A DNA stretch of 64,000 nucleotides from Anadara kagoshimensis. Its lineage: Eukaryota > Mollusca > Bivalvia > Arcoida > Arcidae. The notes beneath the pieces are model-generated. The model did not search any database. It saw nothing but the letters and a program-made list of their open reading frames with translations, and was not told the origin of the DNA. Shown here one piece after another: positions 22,901 to 33,015 of this stretch (position 1 is its first letter; each line of letters opens with the position of its first letter). A program made the position numbers and the translations under genes. The stretch covers positions 54,545,630-54,609,629 of the forward strand of contig CM037861.1 of the NCBI GenBank assembly GCA_021292105.1, read 5' to 3'.

Positions 22901-25900
22901 CTGACAAAATCGACCAATAGCAAAGTTTTGAGGACAATTTTTTTAGATCCAAACTTTCAGGCGAGTAAATGTAATTATTACTGGACCAGTTTTAATTTTG
23001 AAGCGCTAGACGGTCGTTCTGGAATAAACTTCCTCAACAGTAGTGCTTTGATCAAAATTGTTGAAATCAAAATATTTTTTATAATTATTTCCCTAAAGTT
23101 TTGCAAGTAATTTAGATAATATACTAATACGTTTTCTCATTGTATTCTGTATTTATATGTCTCACCTAAATTTTGCAATTTCTGATGGTTTGTCAAATTA
23201 CTGATCCCGTCACATACAATAGAATGGAATTGAACTCCGCTGTTTTGAAATCTCTTTATTTCATTGTCATTTGCTTGTAACGAAGCATTTCCACAACCAA
23301 TGAAGACTACATGTTTTTCATGTCCGTTATTATCTCCATGCAGAATCTAAAGTAAACAATGGGATAGATGTGTTATAGCACTTAAACAAATTCTTCAAAA
23401 AGAGTAGTTAGTTTCATATATGGCAGACACATTTAGACTTATATAGCTTTAAAAATCCAAAAGATGTTTTAAGTTTCCAAGCTTATAGGTCGAAGGTCGC
23501 GTTTTTAACTTAACTTGTCAGTTTGAAAATTTTAACTTTGCTTCTGGATTGTGATTTGGACATGTATGGATTAGTATGTTTATTTTTTATTATAAATCAG
23601 TAGGTTTTGTTTTGTAAATTGTAGCCATGTTTGGATCTGTAAGAAATGAGCTAATTTTGGAACATTGATTAATAGATCCTTGAAATGCTGATCGTACATG
23701 TATACACCTTAAAGGGGCTTGGGCAAGTAAGCACGTAGACCTATTAATATGAGCCTAATGTAACAGTGTGGAACATATCCTCAAAAATTCTCAAAGAAGA
23801 AATTATGAAACAATTTTATTTTTTGAGAGGAACAAATCTATTTCTTTTCTTATCCAAACAATATCGTCTTTAAACATATCTCTCTTGTGTCCTATGTTAC
23901 TAGTATCATCTTCGTCTTGAAACATTTACTGGCGTCACCATTTGTTTAACAGTGACAGTGTGACTTCTAGTGCGTGTATAACTGAAAGTTTATCAGGCGC
24001 TGTCACACTAGCGTATAGAGGCAGCGTAAGAGGAACATGTCGAATATTTCGAAAAATTGTTTATACGCACAGTTTTTCAGCGTATGAGGTCAGTTTTTGG
24101 TTAATGACCATTAGAGTAACGTGAACCTAGCGTACCGTCAGCTTATGAGTAGCGTATGTTAGACACACGTTCATTATACGCGCCTCTAACGCTCGGTTTC
24201 CTGACGCATTCAGTTTAAACCTACGAGAAGCGTACTCGACGTATGGGTAACGTACCTTCAGCGTACCTCTAGCGTGTTTAGCATATAAGGAATGTATGAG
24301 GAGCGTAAAATTCGTACGTCGGCATACGCTGAAAATGTTTGTGCATGTTCAAAAAATGTTTTGACCGTCAGCGTACATCAGCGTGCACCGACGTACCCAG
24401 GCGTACTATAAACGTATACCAGCGTGTTTCAGCGTATGTCAGCATATATATGCCCAAAAAGTCCATAGTTTCCGCATACACTGGCTCTATACGCTAGAGT
24501 GGGACAGTGCCTTTAGATAGAGGAACACGTTACAACTACCATCTACAAAACTCTCTTGAGAGCCAAATAGCCCCGCCCCTACTAAGATATGACCTTTTTA
24601 CCATGACCTTATGAATGCATACTTTAAGGTGGTATACAACACATTCTCTCATGATGTTATAAGTTTGCTAAATTTAACAAAAAATCACAAGTACGCTTGA
24701 AGTAATTGCGAAGACAAGATTTTTCTCGCACAGACATAGAGAAACAGGTTGTTTCCTAAAAATATCAATTATATAATGATATTTAAAAACGAATATACAA
24801 TAAATTTTTTGCTTACAAATGTATTTTGTTTAATTTGAAACACTTATGTAAGATCCTGTATTTTTTAAATATTTATTTATTATAATGTAAATATGATAAT
24901 AAATATATATTATTATTAATAAAATATTACTGTAACATATATATTATGTTATATATTATACCAGTGCTTTTTTATCAGCACTTGGACGGCCGTTTCGGAA
25001 TGTCAAACTATACCGAGTATTCACACAAGTTTTCAACGTTTGGGTAAAAAATAACAAGTACATGCACATTGTATTTTTATACTACCTCTAGTGCTTTCTT
25101 CAAGTCAAGATGGCTTTCTGGTTCATTACTGGTTGTCATTACTGCCCTTATAACAGATTGCCTGTCCTGATCGGATCGGATCTTCGTCAATGGATGAAGC
25201 ACTTTTGTTCCTTTTGAATTGTGTAAAACCACAACCTCGTTCCCATCATCAATCATTTTATGCATGATTGCACCAATCGCTTGGTGGATATCCCTCTTTG
25301 TTATCTTTGTCTAAAAAAAAATGTATCATAAGATAAACCAGCAGCTATGTACATGTACTTTATTTACTCACACATTATGGAATATGTTTTCAAATTAAAA
25401 CAAAATACACCTTCATTTGTCTTTTTCACAATACATACGATAAAACTAAAGCTATTAAAACCTTATAATAGAAAAGTGTCTCTTTTTAAGGGTCTTTTTT
25501 TAAGGGTCATCTGCCTATAAAGGCTAGTAGAATTGTATCCCATTTGTTCTTTATTCAAATTATTTGAACCTGTATATATTTACTGGTTTCCTTTGGTGGC
25601 GTTTATAGACAGGTTTTACTGTATCATCCAAATTGTAGCGAAATATAAAAATCTTTACCAAAGACACATTTCAGGATATCTTTATATCATGGGGTAATCA
25701 TCGATACCTCATCTGCGTCATGAAGTTAATTGAAGGAGCTATTTTCATAAAACACATGTTTTGTGAATATGTTTGATTGTTGACTTTTGTAGATAAATGT
25801 TTTTGTTTATACCTCTGTTGTATCTGTTGGGTAATCTAGTATGACTGCTGTTCGTTTTGTAGCCGATGCTTTAACAACATGGTATTGTGGTACCAGGTCT

Positions 25901-27082
25901 GTTGAAGAAATGTCCCTAGGAGAATTTATACCGGCTTTGAAATCTGGCGTATTTGATATGACATCCCATGTACTCCTGTGACTACAGAGTCTATTGTGCT
26001 TATTTGGCGGTTCTACGTTGTGTGCTGTTTGACTTCTTGGTGTTTTATCATCGTCACAGAATTGTTCTATCTGTAAATAATTTATTAAATTTTTATTTGA
26101 TAACATAAAACAGACAAACACATTCGGACCACTTATTATAAATTACAGGCTTTGGACGGTCATTGGATTCATTGACCAGTGTGGTCAGCAATTACACGTA
26201 TCGAAAAGCAGTACCGGTAGACAAACGAAACACAATGAAATCAAGATTCATTGCCACTATTTGTATTTTAAAGGTGTTTGGTGATAAATCGAAGAAAACC
26301 TCTAAGGAATAACAAAAGAAACCGATTTTGGGACTACAGTTATCAAGAGACATTATCACCAGGTTTAACTGTATTATTCTTTAACTTTCCCAAACAGCAG
26401 CTGGGTACAAATGAGTTTAGCAAGTATATTTAGTATCTTTATAGTACAGGTATTTCCATAAATAAAATTGTAAATGTATTTCATTAGAATTAGTGGCAAA
26501 ACTGCCATTGCTATGTCTCATATAAATATAATGCTTCTTAAGAAGTTTTCATGGACAAATGCAGTTATGATATGGATATAATACGTGTTTTGAATTCATA
26601 TCTTTTACCTCCTTTATCCATTCGCGGTCCATTATTGAAGCTTTGGCCATATTTCTATATGGATTAGGATAATATTTACATGCATCTGGATACATCCCTG
26701 TTGCTGGATCTGGACGTAAACATCGTGCTTTTACATTGGCTGTTCCATTCGGAAACGTTTCAAATATTGACCCTCTTAGACCAGTAGAGCAACGCACAGG
26801 TTCCGGTCGCCCAGACAGGGTGGAAAAATAAAACTGACTCTCCCCCTCCGTCGGGTATTCATTATATACTCCCCATCTGAAGTTAGCCCAATCATGAACA
26901 AGACGTCTTGCTACTAATTCTTCTTGAGAGTAACAGGCTAAATATCAAAAGCAATGATAATAATTAGAACAAGAAGAAAAAGAAAAGAAGAAGACGTTTT
27001 TAATACCACCATCTCTACTTGTCAACATTGCACTAACAAGGTTGACAGAACAGTGCAAAGCTTTTATTTGTGTTTAATAATA

Positions 27083-27113
<31 letters not shown>

Positions 27114-27231
27114 ATATGAAAGAAAATCTTAATATTGAGAGATAATAAATACTTGCAGTTTCCGGACCCATATCTTCGTCAGTATGTAACCGCCATTGTT
27201 CTGTGTCACAAGTTGAATTTATTCCATGTTT

Positions 27232-27262
<31 letters not shown>

Positions 27263-29658
27263 ATACATACGCGTATTGACATTACACATTGGTGGAGAGT
27301 CTGGATTGGTGAAGAATTCCGTTAACAGCTGAATGTGTATTCCAGATTTCCCACAACCACTATAACTTCTTGTCATCACGTGTCGCTGGTTACGCTGAAT
27401 CGGTTTAGATACCACAATGTCCGCCATGCGTAATGTCTGTGTAGTAGCAGTTCTATATGACGGGTTGTTTGACCAGGTATGCGGGACTAGAATGTAGATT
27501 TCTTTGAAATAAGCTCGTTTTTTGGTTGAATTATACAACTGTTTTGAGGTGTCACTCAATGCCGTCTGAAATAAAAACAAAATGCTATTAAAAGCAAAAG
27601 GAGAATTAAATTTACTTCTAACAGCACATTTTGTAACTCATTTCAAGAAAATATATGTCTTCTGTTTTTTGACTGCGAACAAGTAAGGGATATCTGGAAT
27701 AACATTGAGACTTGGATCTTTTTAACTACAGATAAAGTTATTACTATTGGCATAAAAGATGTAATATTCGGAGTTCTGAAACAAAATAATAGTAATAATA
27801 ACATTATTGTTTCCGTAAGGTAGTTCCATACCATGATGACGTCGACGTTTTGTGCGTACAGTCGAAATGTCTGATTTGACGCCTTTTTCATCTATGACGT
27901 CACGAATATGTGGTCTTTGGCGCCTACAGAATTTTGGCGGGAACGCTGTTACGCGTATCGTTTAGAATTATTTTCTGCATTCACAAAAGATTATAATTCA
28001 CAATATCAGTTTTGAGAACTATTTAAAAGAACTAAACTAATTGCACATTTTAACGGAAATTAGAAAGATATACGTTGTTGAGGGCACACTTCTAAATAAT
28101 TGAAAGATTTAAGTACACCGTTTAAAATTTGAATTACTGTAGTGTAAATGCTGCTTCATGTGACTTTTTTCGGTGAATGTAAATACAGCCTAGCATGACT
28201 AGCAAACTGACGATTCTTCAATAAACATACTGTATAATAATTTTTATCGGTGTCAAATTGACTATGCTCTTGTATTTGCGTTTCATTTCGGAGGCCTAGA
28301 ATCAAGAAAGCTTCATCAATATATACTAATTCCCTTTCCACTTTAATTCATCGTGTTTGGTAACGGTTGCTATGGGTACAGACCATATGATATTAACAAC
28401 TGGTTTGTTTTGCAAAACCAAAATAGCTCAAAATCGGTGTTTTTCTTAATTATTTGTCAATAACAAACGAAAATATCGAGTTCAAAATAGTATACTAGGA
28501 CATTAATGGTATCTTCTTATGTAAGGAATGAGGCTTTTTGTCTTGTTTCAGGATTTTGATGCAATTTTATGAAAAAAGTAGCTTGACGACCCCCTATTTT
28601 TTGTTTCCAAAAATCAAACATATATTTATGTGCAATATATGTGAAAATCAGGGGTCGTATTCGACTTAGTTTTTTAATTATCTACAAATTAACGAAAGGG
28701 TGATACTTTTAGTTTTCCGGAATTTTAATGTTCTCTCATGATAGGTGGCGCTGTAGAAAGTAAAATTCCATTGGTCCATAATCTTCATGACATAATGGTT
28801 AATTTAAATGCAAGACACTTCTAAGTTTCTAAGCATGACAAAAAATTTTAAAGCTTATTTTTTTTTATACCAGTGGTCATACTTTGATAATTTATGTCGT
28901 GAAAATGGCCACCAGGGCGCTCCAGAACTTCTTAAGCAAGTCGAAAACCTACCCTGAAATTTTGGCATGTTGAATGGTTTATGCCCATGTACAACATATC
29001 AAAATTTCAATATATGTTTTTTAAGCGATTTGTAAGATATGGAACTACCTTAACAAAACACGAAAATTTCTACCAGGGAAGTGAGGACTGGTGCTCCGGA
29101 AAGTAAGAAACCAAAGAAAAAACACTGATAAATAAATCTTTGAACTTTTGTTTTGGAACATCGAAACAAAAGACAGTGGTGTGGTACAAATATGAAAATA
29201 ATTTGATATTTTCTCATAATGTTTACCGAGATATATGATTGTATATACTAATGTATGTCACTGTTACAATACTGACCTATCGAAAGTTTAACACTGGGAT
29301 ATCGAAGAAGCTAGGAGTCAATGATTAGCTGCTGAGTAGTCGAGATGTTGATAACTTATGGTCGAAAACCTGCCGAGATAGATAACAGCTGCCAAAAACA
29401 CTGTAGAGATAATGTATGAGCTACCAATTTGGTACTTATTCGTTAGCTTAGTGTTAAACTTTTGACCGGTCTGTACTATATATATACCTTTATTTTATCG
29501 ATGAGTCCCTGGTCCTCCGGAACATTGTCACTGATCGCAACTACAACATTCGTGTAACCGTTGTTCTGGAATACTATGTTAGATGGCCGATAAAGTCCAA
29601 AAGAAAATTGGTTCAAATATACCAAAATCAGTATTATTTCTTTCCAAAACATCATCAT
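16498..29658 (-). CDS. CLCA: CLCA-family protein, complete, degenerate active sites
   Basis: Twelve exons: 29658..29488, 27565..27271, 26937..26609, 26070..25813, 25310..25086, 23346..23166, 21888..21818, 21195..20974, 20284..20017, 18577..18425, 18014..17787, 16922..16498. They sum to 2826 nt (941 residues) in one open frame, a normal CLCA length. Order: signal peptide (about 1-21), CLCA N-terminal domain, VWA-like region (about 340-510), beta-sandwich, FnIII-like domain with LTWTAPGDDLDHG (about 760-880), membrane segment 902-923 and a short basic tail. Known CLCA proteins are secreted or surface self-cleaving metalloproteases that modulate TMEM16A-type channels through a VWA metal site. 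Here the protease motif is HDWANFRWGVYNE (from His170) instead of HExxHxxxGxxDE, and DxSxS is DYPTD (344-348). Self-cleavage and metal binding are therefore unlikely. The identification is firm; the loss of activity is inferred. Confidence 0.93.
17370..17530 (+). repeat. dispersed repeat family K
   Basis: Diverged copy in the last intron of the CLCA gene, with CACCCGACCTCACTTCCCC, GGCGGAAGTTCACGTGTA and a GGTATGTTTGTTTTTGAC end. The two ORFs overlapping here (17383..17646 plus, 17406..17729 minus) are products of this repeat. Confidence 0.7.
17787..18014 (-). CDS. CLCA: CLCA exon 11 (start of FnIII)
   Basis: 228 bases. HPPSRIKDLKV then LTLTWTAPGDDLDHGS is the start of the C-terminal fibronectin-like domain of the family. 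Phase 2 bases in, 1 out; donor GTATTC. Confidence 0.92.
18425..18577 (-). CDS. CLCA: CLCA exon 10
   Basis: 153 bases, DAELQDGVYSRYFTRV then REPGNYNIRIEAKHG, the standard CLCA sequence after NGAGAD. Bounded by TTTCACAG and GTAAGT. Confidence 0.92.
18602..18775 (+). repeat. dispersed repeat family K
   Basis: Copy next to CLCA exon 10, with TTACACACGTAACATGTGTA, CATCCTTCCGGAGAACTC, TGCCTGGTGAAAGTCCACGT and a TTGTTTGTTTTTGATT end. Confidence 0.7.
20017..20284 (-). CDS. CLCA: CLCA exon 9 (beta-sandwich)
   Basis: 268 bases from LGEWSFTVKSN to LKLLDNGAG. LDLNVTAVVESPGG and LLDNGAGAD (completed by the next exon) are strong CLCA landmarks. Donor GTAAGC, phase 1. Confidence 0.92.
20856..20927. other. 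GC-rich cluster of three hairpins, tRNA-like outline
   Basis: 72 bases in a CLCA intron just left of exon 8. The ends GCCTA and TAGGC pair, and inside are three stems: CGGGTT/AACCCG, AGCCGT/ACGGCT and a weak CTT/AAG. It lacks the canonical tRNA A and B boxes, so I do not call it a tRNA gene. Confidence 0.3.
20974..21195 (-). CDS. CLCA: CLCA exon 8 (beta-sandwich)
   Basis: 74 codons from LFSQSGIPVDGVKYFTGYFS, with LTFTLRSPTGTPYTGYRI as in the domain after the VWA. The donor was set at GTGATT so that FDGTM joins LGEWSF. This weak donor is the least certain junction of the gene. Confidence 0.82.
21818..21888 (-). CDS. CLCA: CLCA exon 7 (end of VWA)
   Basis: Short 71-base exon, GQLHILSRIHGHNSLLDGL then HEISK. 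It corresponds to the TGG...LIDAF segment that closes the CLCA VWA domain. Its phase (2 bases in, 0 out) is needed to join exons 6 and 8. Confidence 0.87.
22990..23065 (+). repeat. dispersed repeat family L
   Basis: GCGCTAGACGGTCGTTCTGG, then CCTCAACAGTAGTGCTTTGA and TCAAAATTGTTGAAATC. It lies in the CLCA intron just left of exon 6. Confidence 0.7.
23166..23346 (-). CDS. CLCA: CLCA exon 6 (VWA)
   Basis: 181 bases, starting ILHGDNNGHEKHVVFIGCG. The family's LLTDG, which carries the third MIDAS aspartate, reads FIGCG. It ends in phase 1 at GTGAGA. Confidence 0.88.
23494..23595 (+). repeat. dispersed repeat family K, 3' fragment
   Basis: Only the right half is present: TTAACTTAACTTGTCAGTTT, then TTTGCTTCTGGATTGTGATT and TGGACATG. 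Confidence 0.65.
23995..24512. mobile_element. TIR element rich in AGCGTA motifs
   Basis: About 520 bp in a CLCA intron. The left end AGGCGCTGTCACACTAGCGT is matched on the opposite strand at the right end by AGGCACTGTCCCACTCTAGC, and both continue CGTATAGAG. Between them the motif AGCGTA or its complement recurs many times in irregular spacing. Confidence 0.75.
24940..25010 (+). repeat. dispersed repeat family L, 5' part
   Basis: TATATTATACCAGTGCTTTT then CAGCACTTGGACGGCCGTTT CGGAA, next to CLCA exon 5. Confidence 0.65.
25086..25310 (-). CDS. CLCA: CLCA exon 5 (VWA)
   Basis: 75 codons starting TKITKRDIHQAIGAIM. It covers helix 1 and the central strands of the VWA domain. The usual GGTSI segment with the MIDAS threonine is replaced by NEPESHLDLKKALE. 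Phase 0 on both sides; the donor is GTAGTA. Confidence 0.88.
25813..26070 (-). CDS. CLCA: CLCA exon 4 (start of VWA)
   Basis: 86 codons from IEQFCDDDK. CSHRSTWDVISNTPDF is a clear CLCA landmark. It ends AVILDYPTDTTE, where the VWA MIDAS sequence DxSGS is expected. Confidence 0.92.
26609..26937 (-). CDS. CLCA: CLCA exon 3 (protease motif lost)
   Basis: 329 bases. It holds RRLVHDWANFRWGVYNEYP, the position of the HEWAHLRWGVxDEY motif of active CLCA proteins, with E to D, the second H to N and the third ligand D to N. Downstream cysteine motifs (VRCSTG, ARCLRPDPATGMY, DACKYYP) are kept as in the family, so the fold seems maintained. Confidence 0.92.
27087..27113 (+). repeat. (GT)n microsatellite
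   Basis: About 13 GT units in CLCA intron 2. A second tract lies at 27234. The histidine/threonine ORFs here are products of the repeat. Confidence 0.95.
27234..27262 (+). repeat. (GT)n microsatellite next to a CLCA donor
   Basis: About 14 GT units, read as CA on the gene's sense strand, starting nine bases after the donor of CLCA exon 2. Confidence 0.95.
27271..27565 (-). CDS. CLCA: CLCA exon 2
   Basis: 295 bases from TALSDTSKQLYNSTKKRAYF to SPPMCNVNT. AYFKEIYILVPHTW and GCGKSGIHIQL match the CLCA N-terminal domain. It ends in phase 1 at a GTATGT donor. A CA-dinucleotide tract starts nine bases into the intron on the sense strand. Confidence 0.9.
27816..29053. mobile_element. TIR element, TAAGGTAGTTCCATA type
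   Basis: 1.24 kb filling most of CLCA intron 1. The outer 15 bases, TAAGGTAGTTCCATA, recur as an exact inverted copy at the right end. The interior shows no transposase-like frame. Confidence 0.6.
29488..29658 (-). CDS. CLCA: CLCA exon 1 (signal peptide)
   Basis: 57 codons from MMMFWKEIILILVYL. The hydrophobic stretch ends about FSFG, followed by NNGYTNVVVAISDNVPEDQG, a near-standard CLCA start. Three ATGs lie in a row; the first was taken. The donor is GTATAT, phase 0. Confidence 0.92.
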
Positions 29659-30734
29659 AATTGTTTATAAGTGAAGTATTGCCTTATCTACTTACATTTT
29701 AATAGATAAACTTCATTCCACGATTTACAGGAAGATGGTGAGGCTGAAATGAGGGAAATGCAATCTTATGTATTTTTGCTTCTTTGTAAATATGCAAAAT
29801 CTACTTAAAATTATTTAACCATTTACAATATATGTATTATTTCAATTTTATACATCATTGATATGAATACAAAATTGAACAGTTTTTAATCAGGAAATAT
29901 GTGCATGTCCCCCTTTTGTTTTTATTTATGAAATGTTTACGTTACTTTGTTACAAAAGTATGTTAACCTGAATCAAATAAGAGCTAGTCTGTATTTAGTT
30001 TAAGGATCCTTCGGCAATAGTGTACATGTACTAAATATCCCCAATTAAAGACAGAAAATACATGAAAATCCGTGAAGACGAAAACAAACACAAACGTTAT
30101 TTTTAGAGTTCGATAAGGGTTTTTTTCCCTTTACATTTTCAGAAGAAATAATTTTTTACTATTTTGTTTATATAACAATGTGATTTATTTTAGAGAATAA
30201 AAACAGATAAGTTCTTTGTATGAATCCATAAGTGACCAATTGTTACGTGTTCACCAATTGATATACATATCATGAGCGTACACATCCTCATTAATAGCAC
30301 AAAAACGGCCACTACATCTCAATCTTTATTACGGGTTTTAACCCATCTCATCAAAACATCTCAGTTATTTCATCAGAACTAAATAAAACAAAACACATAG
30401 ATGTTTTTAATTTATGACTTTTATTAATTTGATTTGTGAATAAACCTTAACTAAGATTTTAAATAGCACTACAAATAAAGAAGATTCGAGAAAATTGAAT
30501 TATAGCTGTAATAAGCTTTGGCTGATCTTTAAAAATGAAAACTCAAATTCCCAAAGAACTTAAAAATTAACTAAATAATACAGTATCAAATTTGCAAGAT
30601 TTAAGTTAAGGAAAATCTTAGTTAAGAAATACCAGCTACTTTCACTAATAAACATATAAAGAATGAAAGATCCAAAACAATTTTAAAAAGATGAGGCCAT
30701 CGGAGGATTACCTTTAATAGCTGCTATACATACC

Positions 30735-31881
30735 CGGTTTATTCCCCGAACGCCTACTCGATTAAAACAAACAAGTAATTAGTTTAGGGATTAAGAGGCC
30801 TTCTTGGGGGAGTTAAATTTCAAGTTGGTTACCTGTAAACATTTTATTAATTAAAAACATAGAATAGAAAAATTTCAGTTGTCATATTAAAATGGAATAT
30901 ACTTTATTAATAAAAATCAACCTAAAACTCTATAAGTAATATAAATAATAAAGTTTATTCAGTATCATATTCTAACCAATCAACATCATACTATGCACAA
31001 ATTATCAAGTGTATTAAAAAGTGAAATAGATATATTAAAATTTATTTATTTATTTATTTGGTTAATTAGAGAGAAAACCTTGAACATTGAATTTAGCATA
31101 TTCAAATTTTGATTTTTAAAGCATTTTGTATTTTAATAAAACAATAAAATATTGTCTTTGAAGGATGCGATACAAGGTAAGTTTGGGTTTTGTTTTAATT
31201 GACTTACTTTCTTGAGAGTCATGGTTCTTGGGATGATAAAATGTCATGAAATGGTTAATTGAAGTAAAAATTTTGAGTTGCGAAACAGTTTGCATTCAAA
31301 ACACAAGTAACAAAATTAAAAATTCAATGCTTCTTCTGAATCAACATGATAGTTGGAATTTTATTTTCACCATTTATTTGACAATTTATACTCCATAACA
31401 CTGATTTTTTCCGAAAGTGTTAATTTTAGTCCAAAATACACAATTTCTCGTAAATTTTACATAATTCTTTTAAACAAATTTCCTTTAAAGTTATTTTAAG
31501 TAAGATAATTTGCTTATTTAAAAGTATTATTTAAGTAATTTCTCTTAAATAATTTCCTTGGAATTAGATGAAGATTTGACTTTACAGTCAAATTATAATG
31601 CACGTTGTATTTCATGGTTTTACACTAATTTCAGTTTAAACAAACTAATCAACATCATAATTTACAATAAAATAATGCATGTTAAAATTAATACTTTAAG
31701 AGTATCTGAACAACATCATAGAAACTTCATTTAAAAAATTGTCATAAGTTTTAATATTTACCTTAAAATTCAGGTAAATTATTGATAAAATTATAGGTAA
31801 AGCACCTTCGAAAGGCCCCTTAATCCCCATCTCTAATGAGGTGTTGTTTTATGCGAGTAGGCGTTCGGGGAACACACCACA
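30735..31881. mobile_element. TIR element, TTCCCCGAACGCCTACTCG type
   Basis: About 1.15 kb with long inverted ends. TTCCCCGAACGCCTACTCG on the left is repeated exactly inverted on the right (CGAGTAGGCGTTCGGGGAA). A second inverted block further in (GGGATTAAGAGGCCTTC against GGGATTAAGGGGCCTTTC) extends the arms to about 80 bp. The interior is very AT-rich and non-coding. Confidence 0.8.
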
Positions 31882-32404
31882 TACCCATAGCTAGTTTACA
31901 GGTGCCTCTTAGCTTCATGTGATCTGCAGTAAAACAATAAAACTTAACACCTACTTGTCATGATCTGAGACATTAAAGGTTTAATATGACTGCTTGACCT
32001 TTGTTGTTATTTGCCTTGCACACACCTTGACTTGACCCTAATGAGTTACATGTACATTTTAAATGATAGAGAATCGTTTTATTTTTTCATGGCTTTTTTT
32101 TATGAAATTGTACTTTATAACAAGCAAGTTCAAAAATACATGTAATTTCGATTCTTAAATGATTTATATACAATATAAATAATCCATACTTTTATTCTTT
32201 TTTTGTTATAATAATGGTATTTGCAAATACAAATAATAAACTTTAATTTTGTCCCATTTGTGCCTAAAATTTCTTATACTGTTGAAGTGGTCCTTGACCT
32301 CCGGCATTTTTAGATTTATCGTAATGTGATTCTGATTTACTCATGATCAAATGTAATGTTTAAGGACTACATGGACCACTTATTCTATAGACAGTAGTCT
32401 TATA

Positions 32405-32640
32405 CCACTAAGGTATCCCAGTTGGTAGAATGCTCTCCCCCGTATATGGGAGGTCTGGAACCCCTGCTCTGTCTGAGAAAGATTTGCAAAAAGAGTAACT
32501 AATCTTTCGCTACGCACGGTGTCGTCAGTTAAGAACTTAAAAACCAACAGTAGGAGTAACCTACGAGTACGCTAATTAATCCCCCCTGCGCATTGCACTG
32601 AGCGCTTTGCAAAGGTAACATTTTTGCTACTGTATTGTAT
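32405..32640 (+). repeat. tRNA-derived SINE-like remnant
   Basis: Bases 32408..32480 resemble a tRNA: CCCAGTTGGTAGAATGCTCT fits the D-arm/A-box region, GTATATGGGAGGTC an anticodon arm and CTGGAACCCC a damaged B box. The following sequence is non-tRNA, as in a SINE body. The altered B box argues against a working tRNA gene. Confidence 0.45.
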
Positions 32641-32789
32641 ATTATATTTCCATGACTATAATTCAGAGTGCTATTTAGAAATTAAAGGTACCTTAATGCT
32701 TCAATTGGCGCACTCATACTGGGCTTTATTGAAAGGTAAGTTTTACTTGGTAAATATTCAATATTGTTAATAAGTCTAAATGTGATTGT

Positions 32790-33015
32790 CCAGGATTATC
32801 CTGGATATATTTGACGTTCCATAGTATCATGTTCCTTTCACTCTCAATTTTGGGTGTAGCTAGTTAATAAGGAGGTGCTTGACCTTCCGGAGCACCGGGT
32901 CTAACTTCCCCGGTGCAAGTTCAAGTATATGACCTAATTTGAAAGTTTTCAGAGTTTTCACTGATATTTTGATTTGGACATGGAATATTATCATAAGTAT
33001 GTTTGCTTTTGATTC
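32790..33015 (+). repeat. dispersed repeat family K, long form
   Basis: One of the most complete copies. It has the 5' block TTTGACGTTCCATAGTATCA, then GGGTGTAGCTAGTTAATAAG, GACCTTCCGGAGCACCGGG and a TATGTTTGCTTTTGATT end. Confidence 0.8.

Noticed and set aside
27064..27282. Minus-strand ORF with histidine/threonine runs, considered as an extra CLCA exon
   Set aside because: The runs come from the GT microsatellites, there is no acceptor AG before it, and exons 2 and 3 already join in the phase and order expected for CLCA.
32408..32480. Functional tRNA gene
   Set aside because: The B box is altered and the stems pair poorly; a SINE remnant explains it better.
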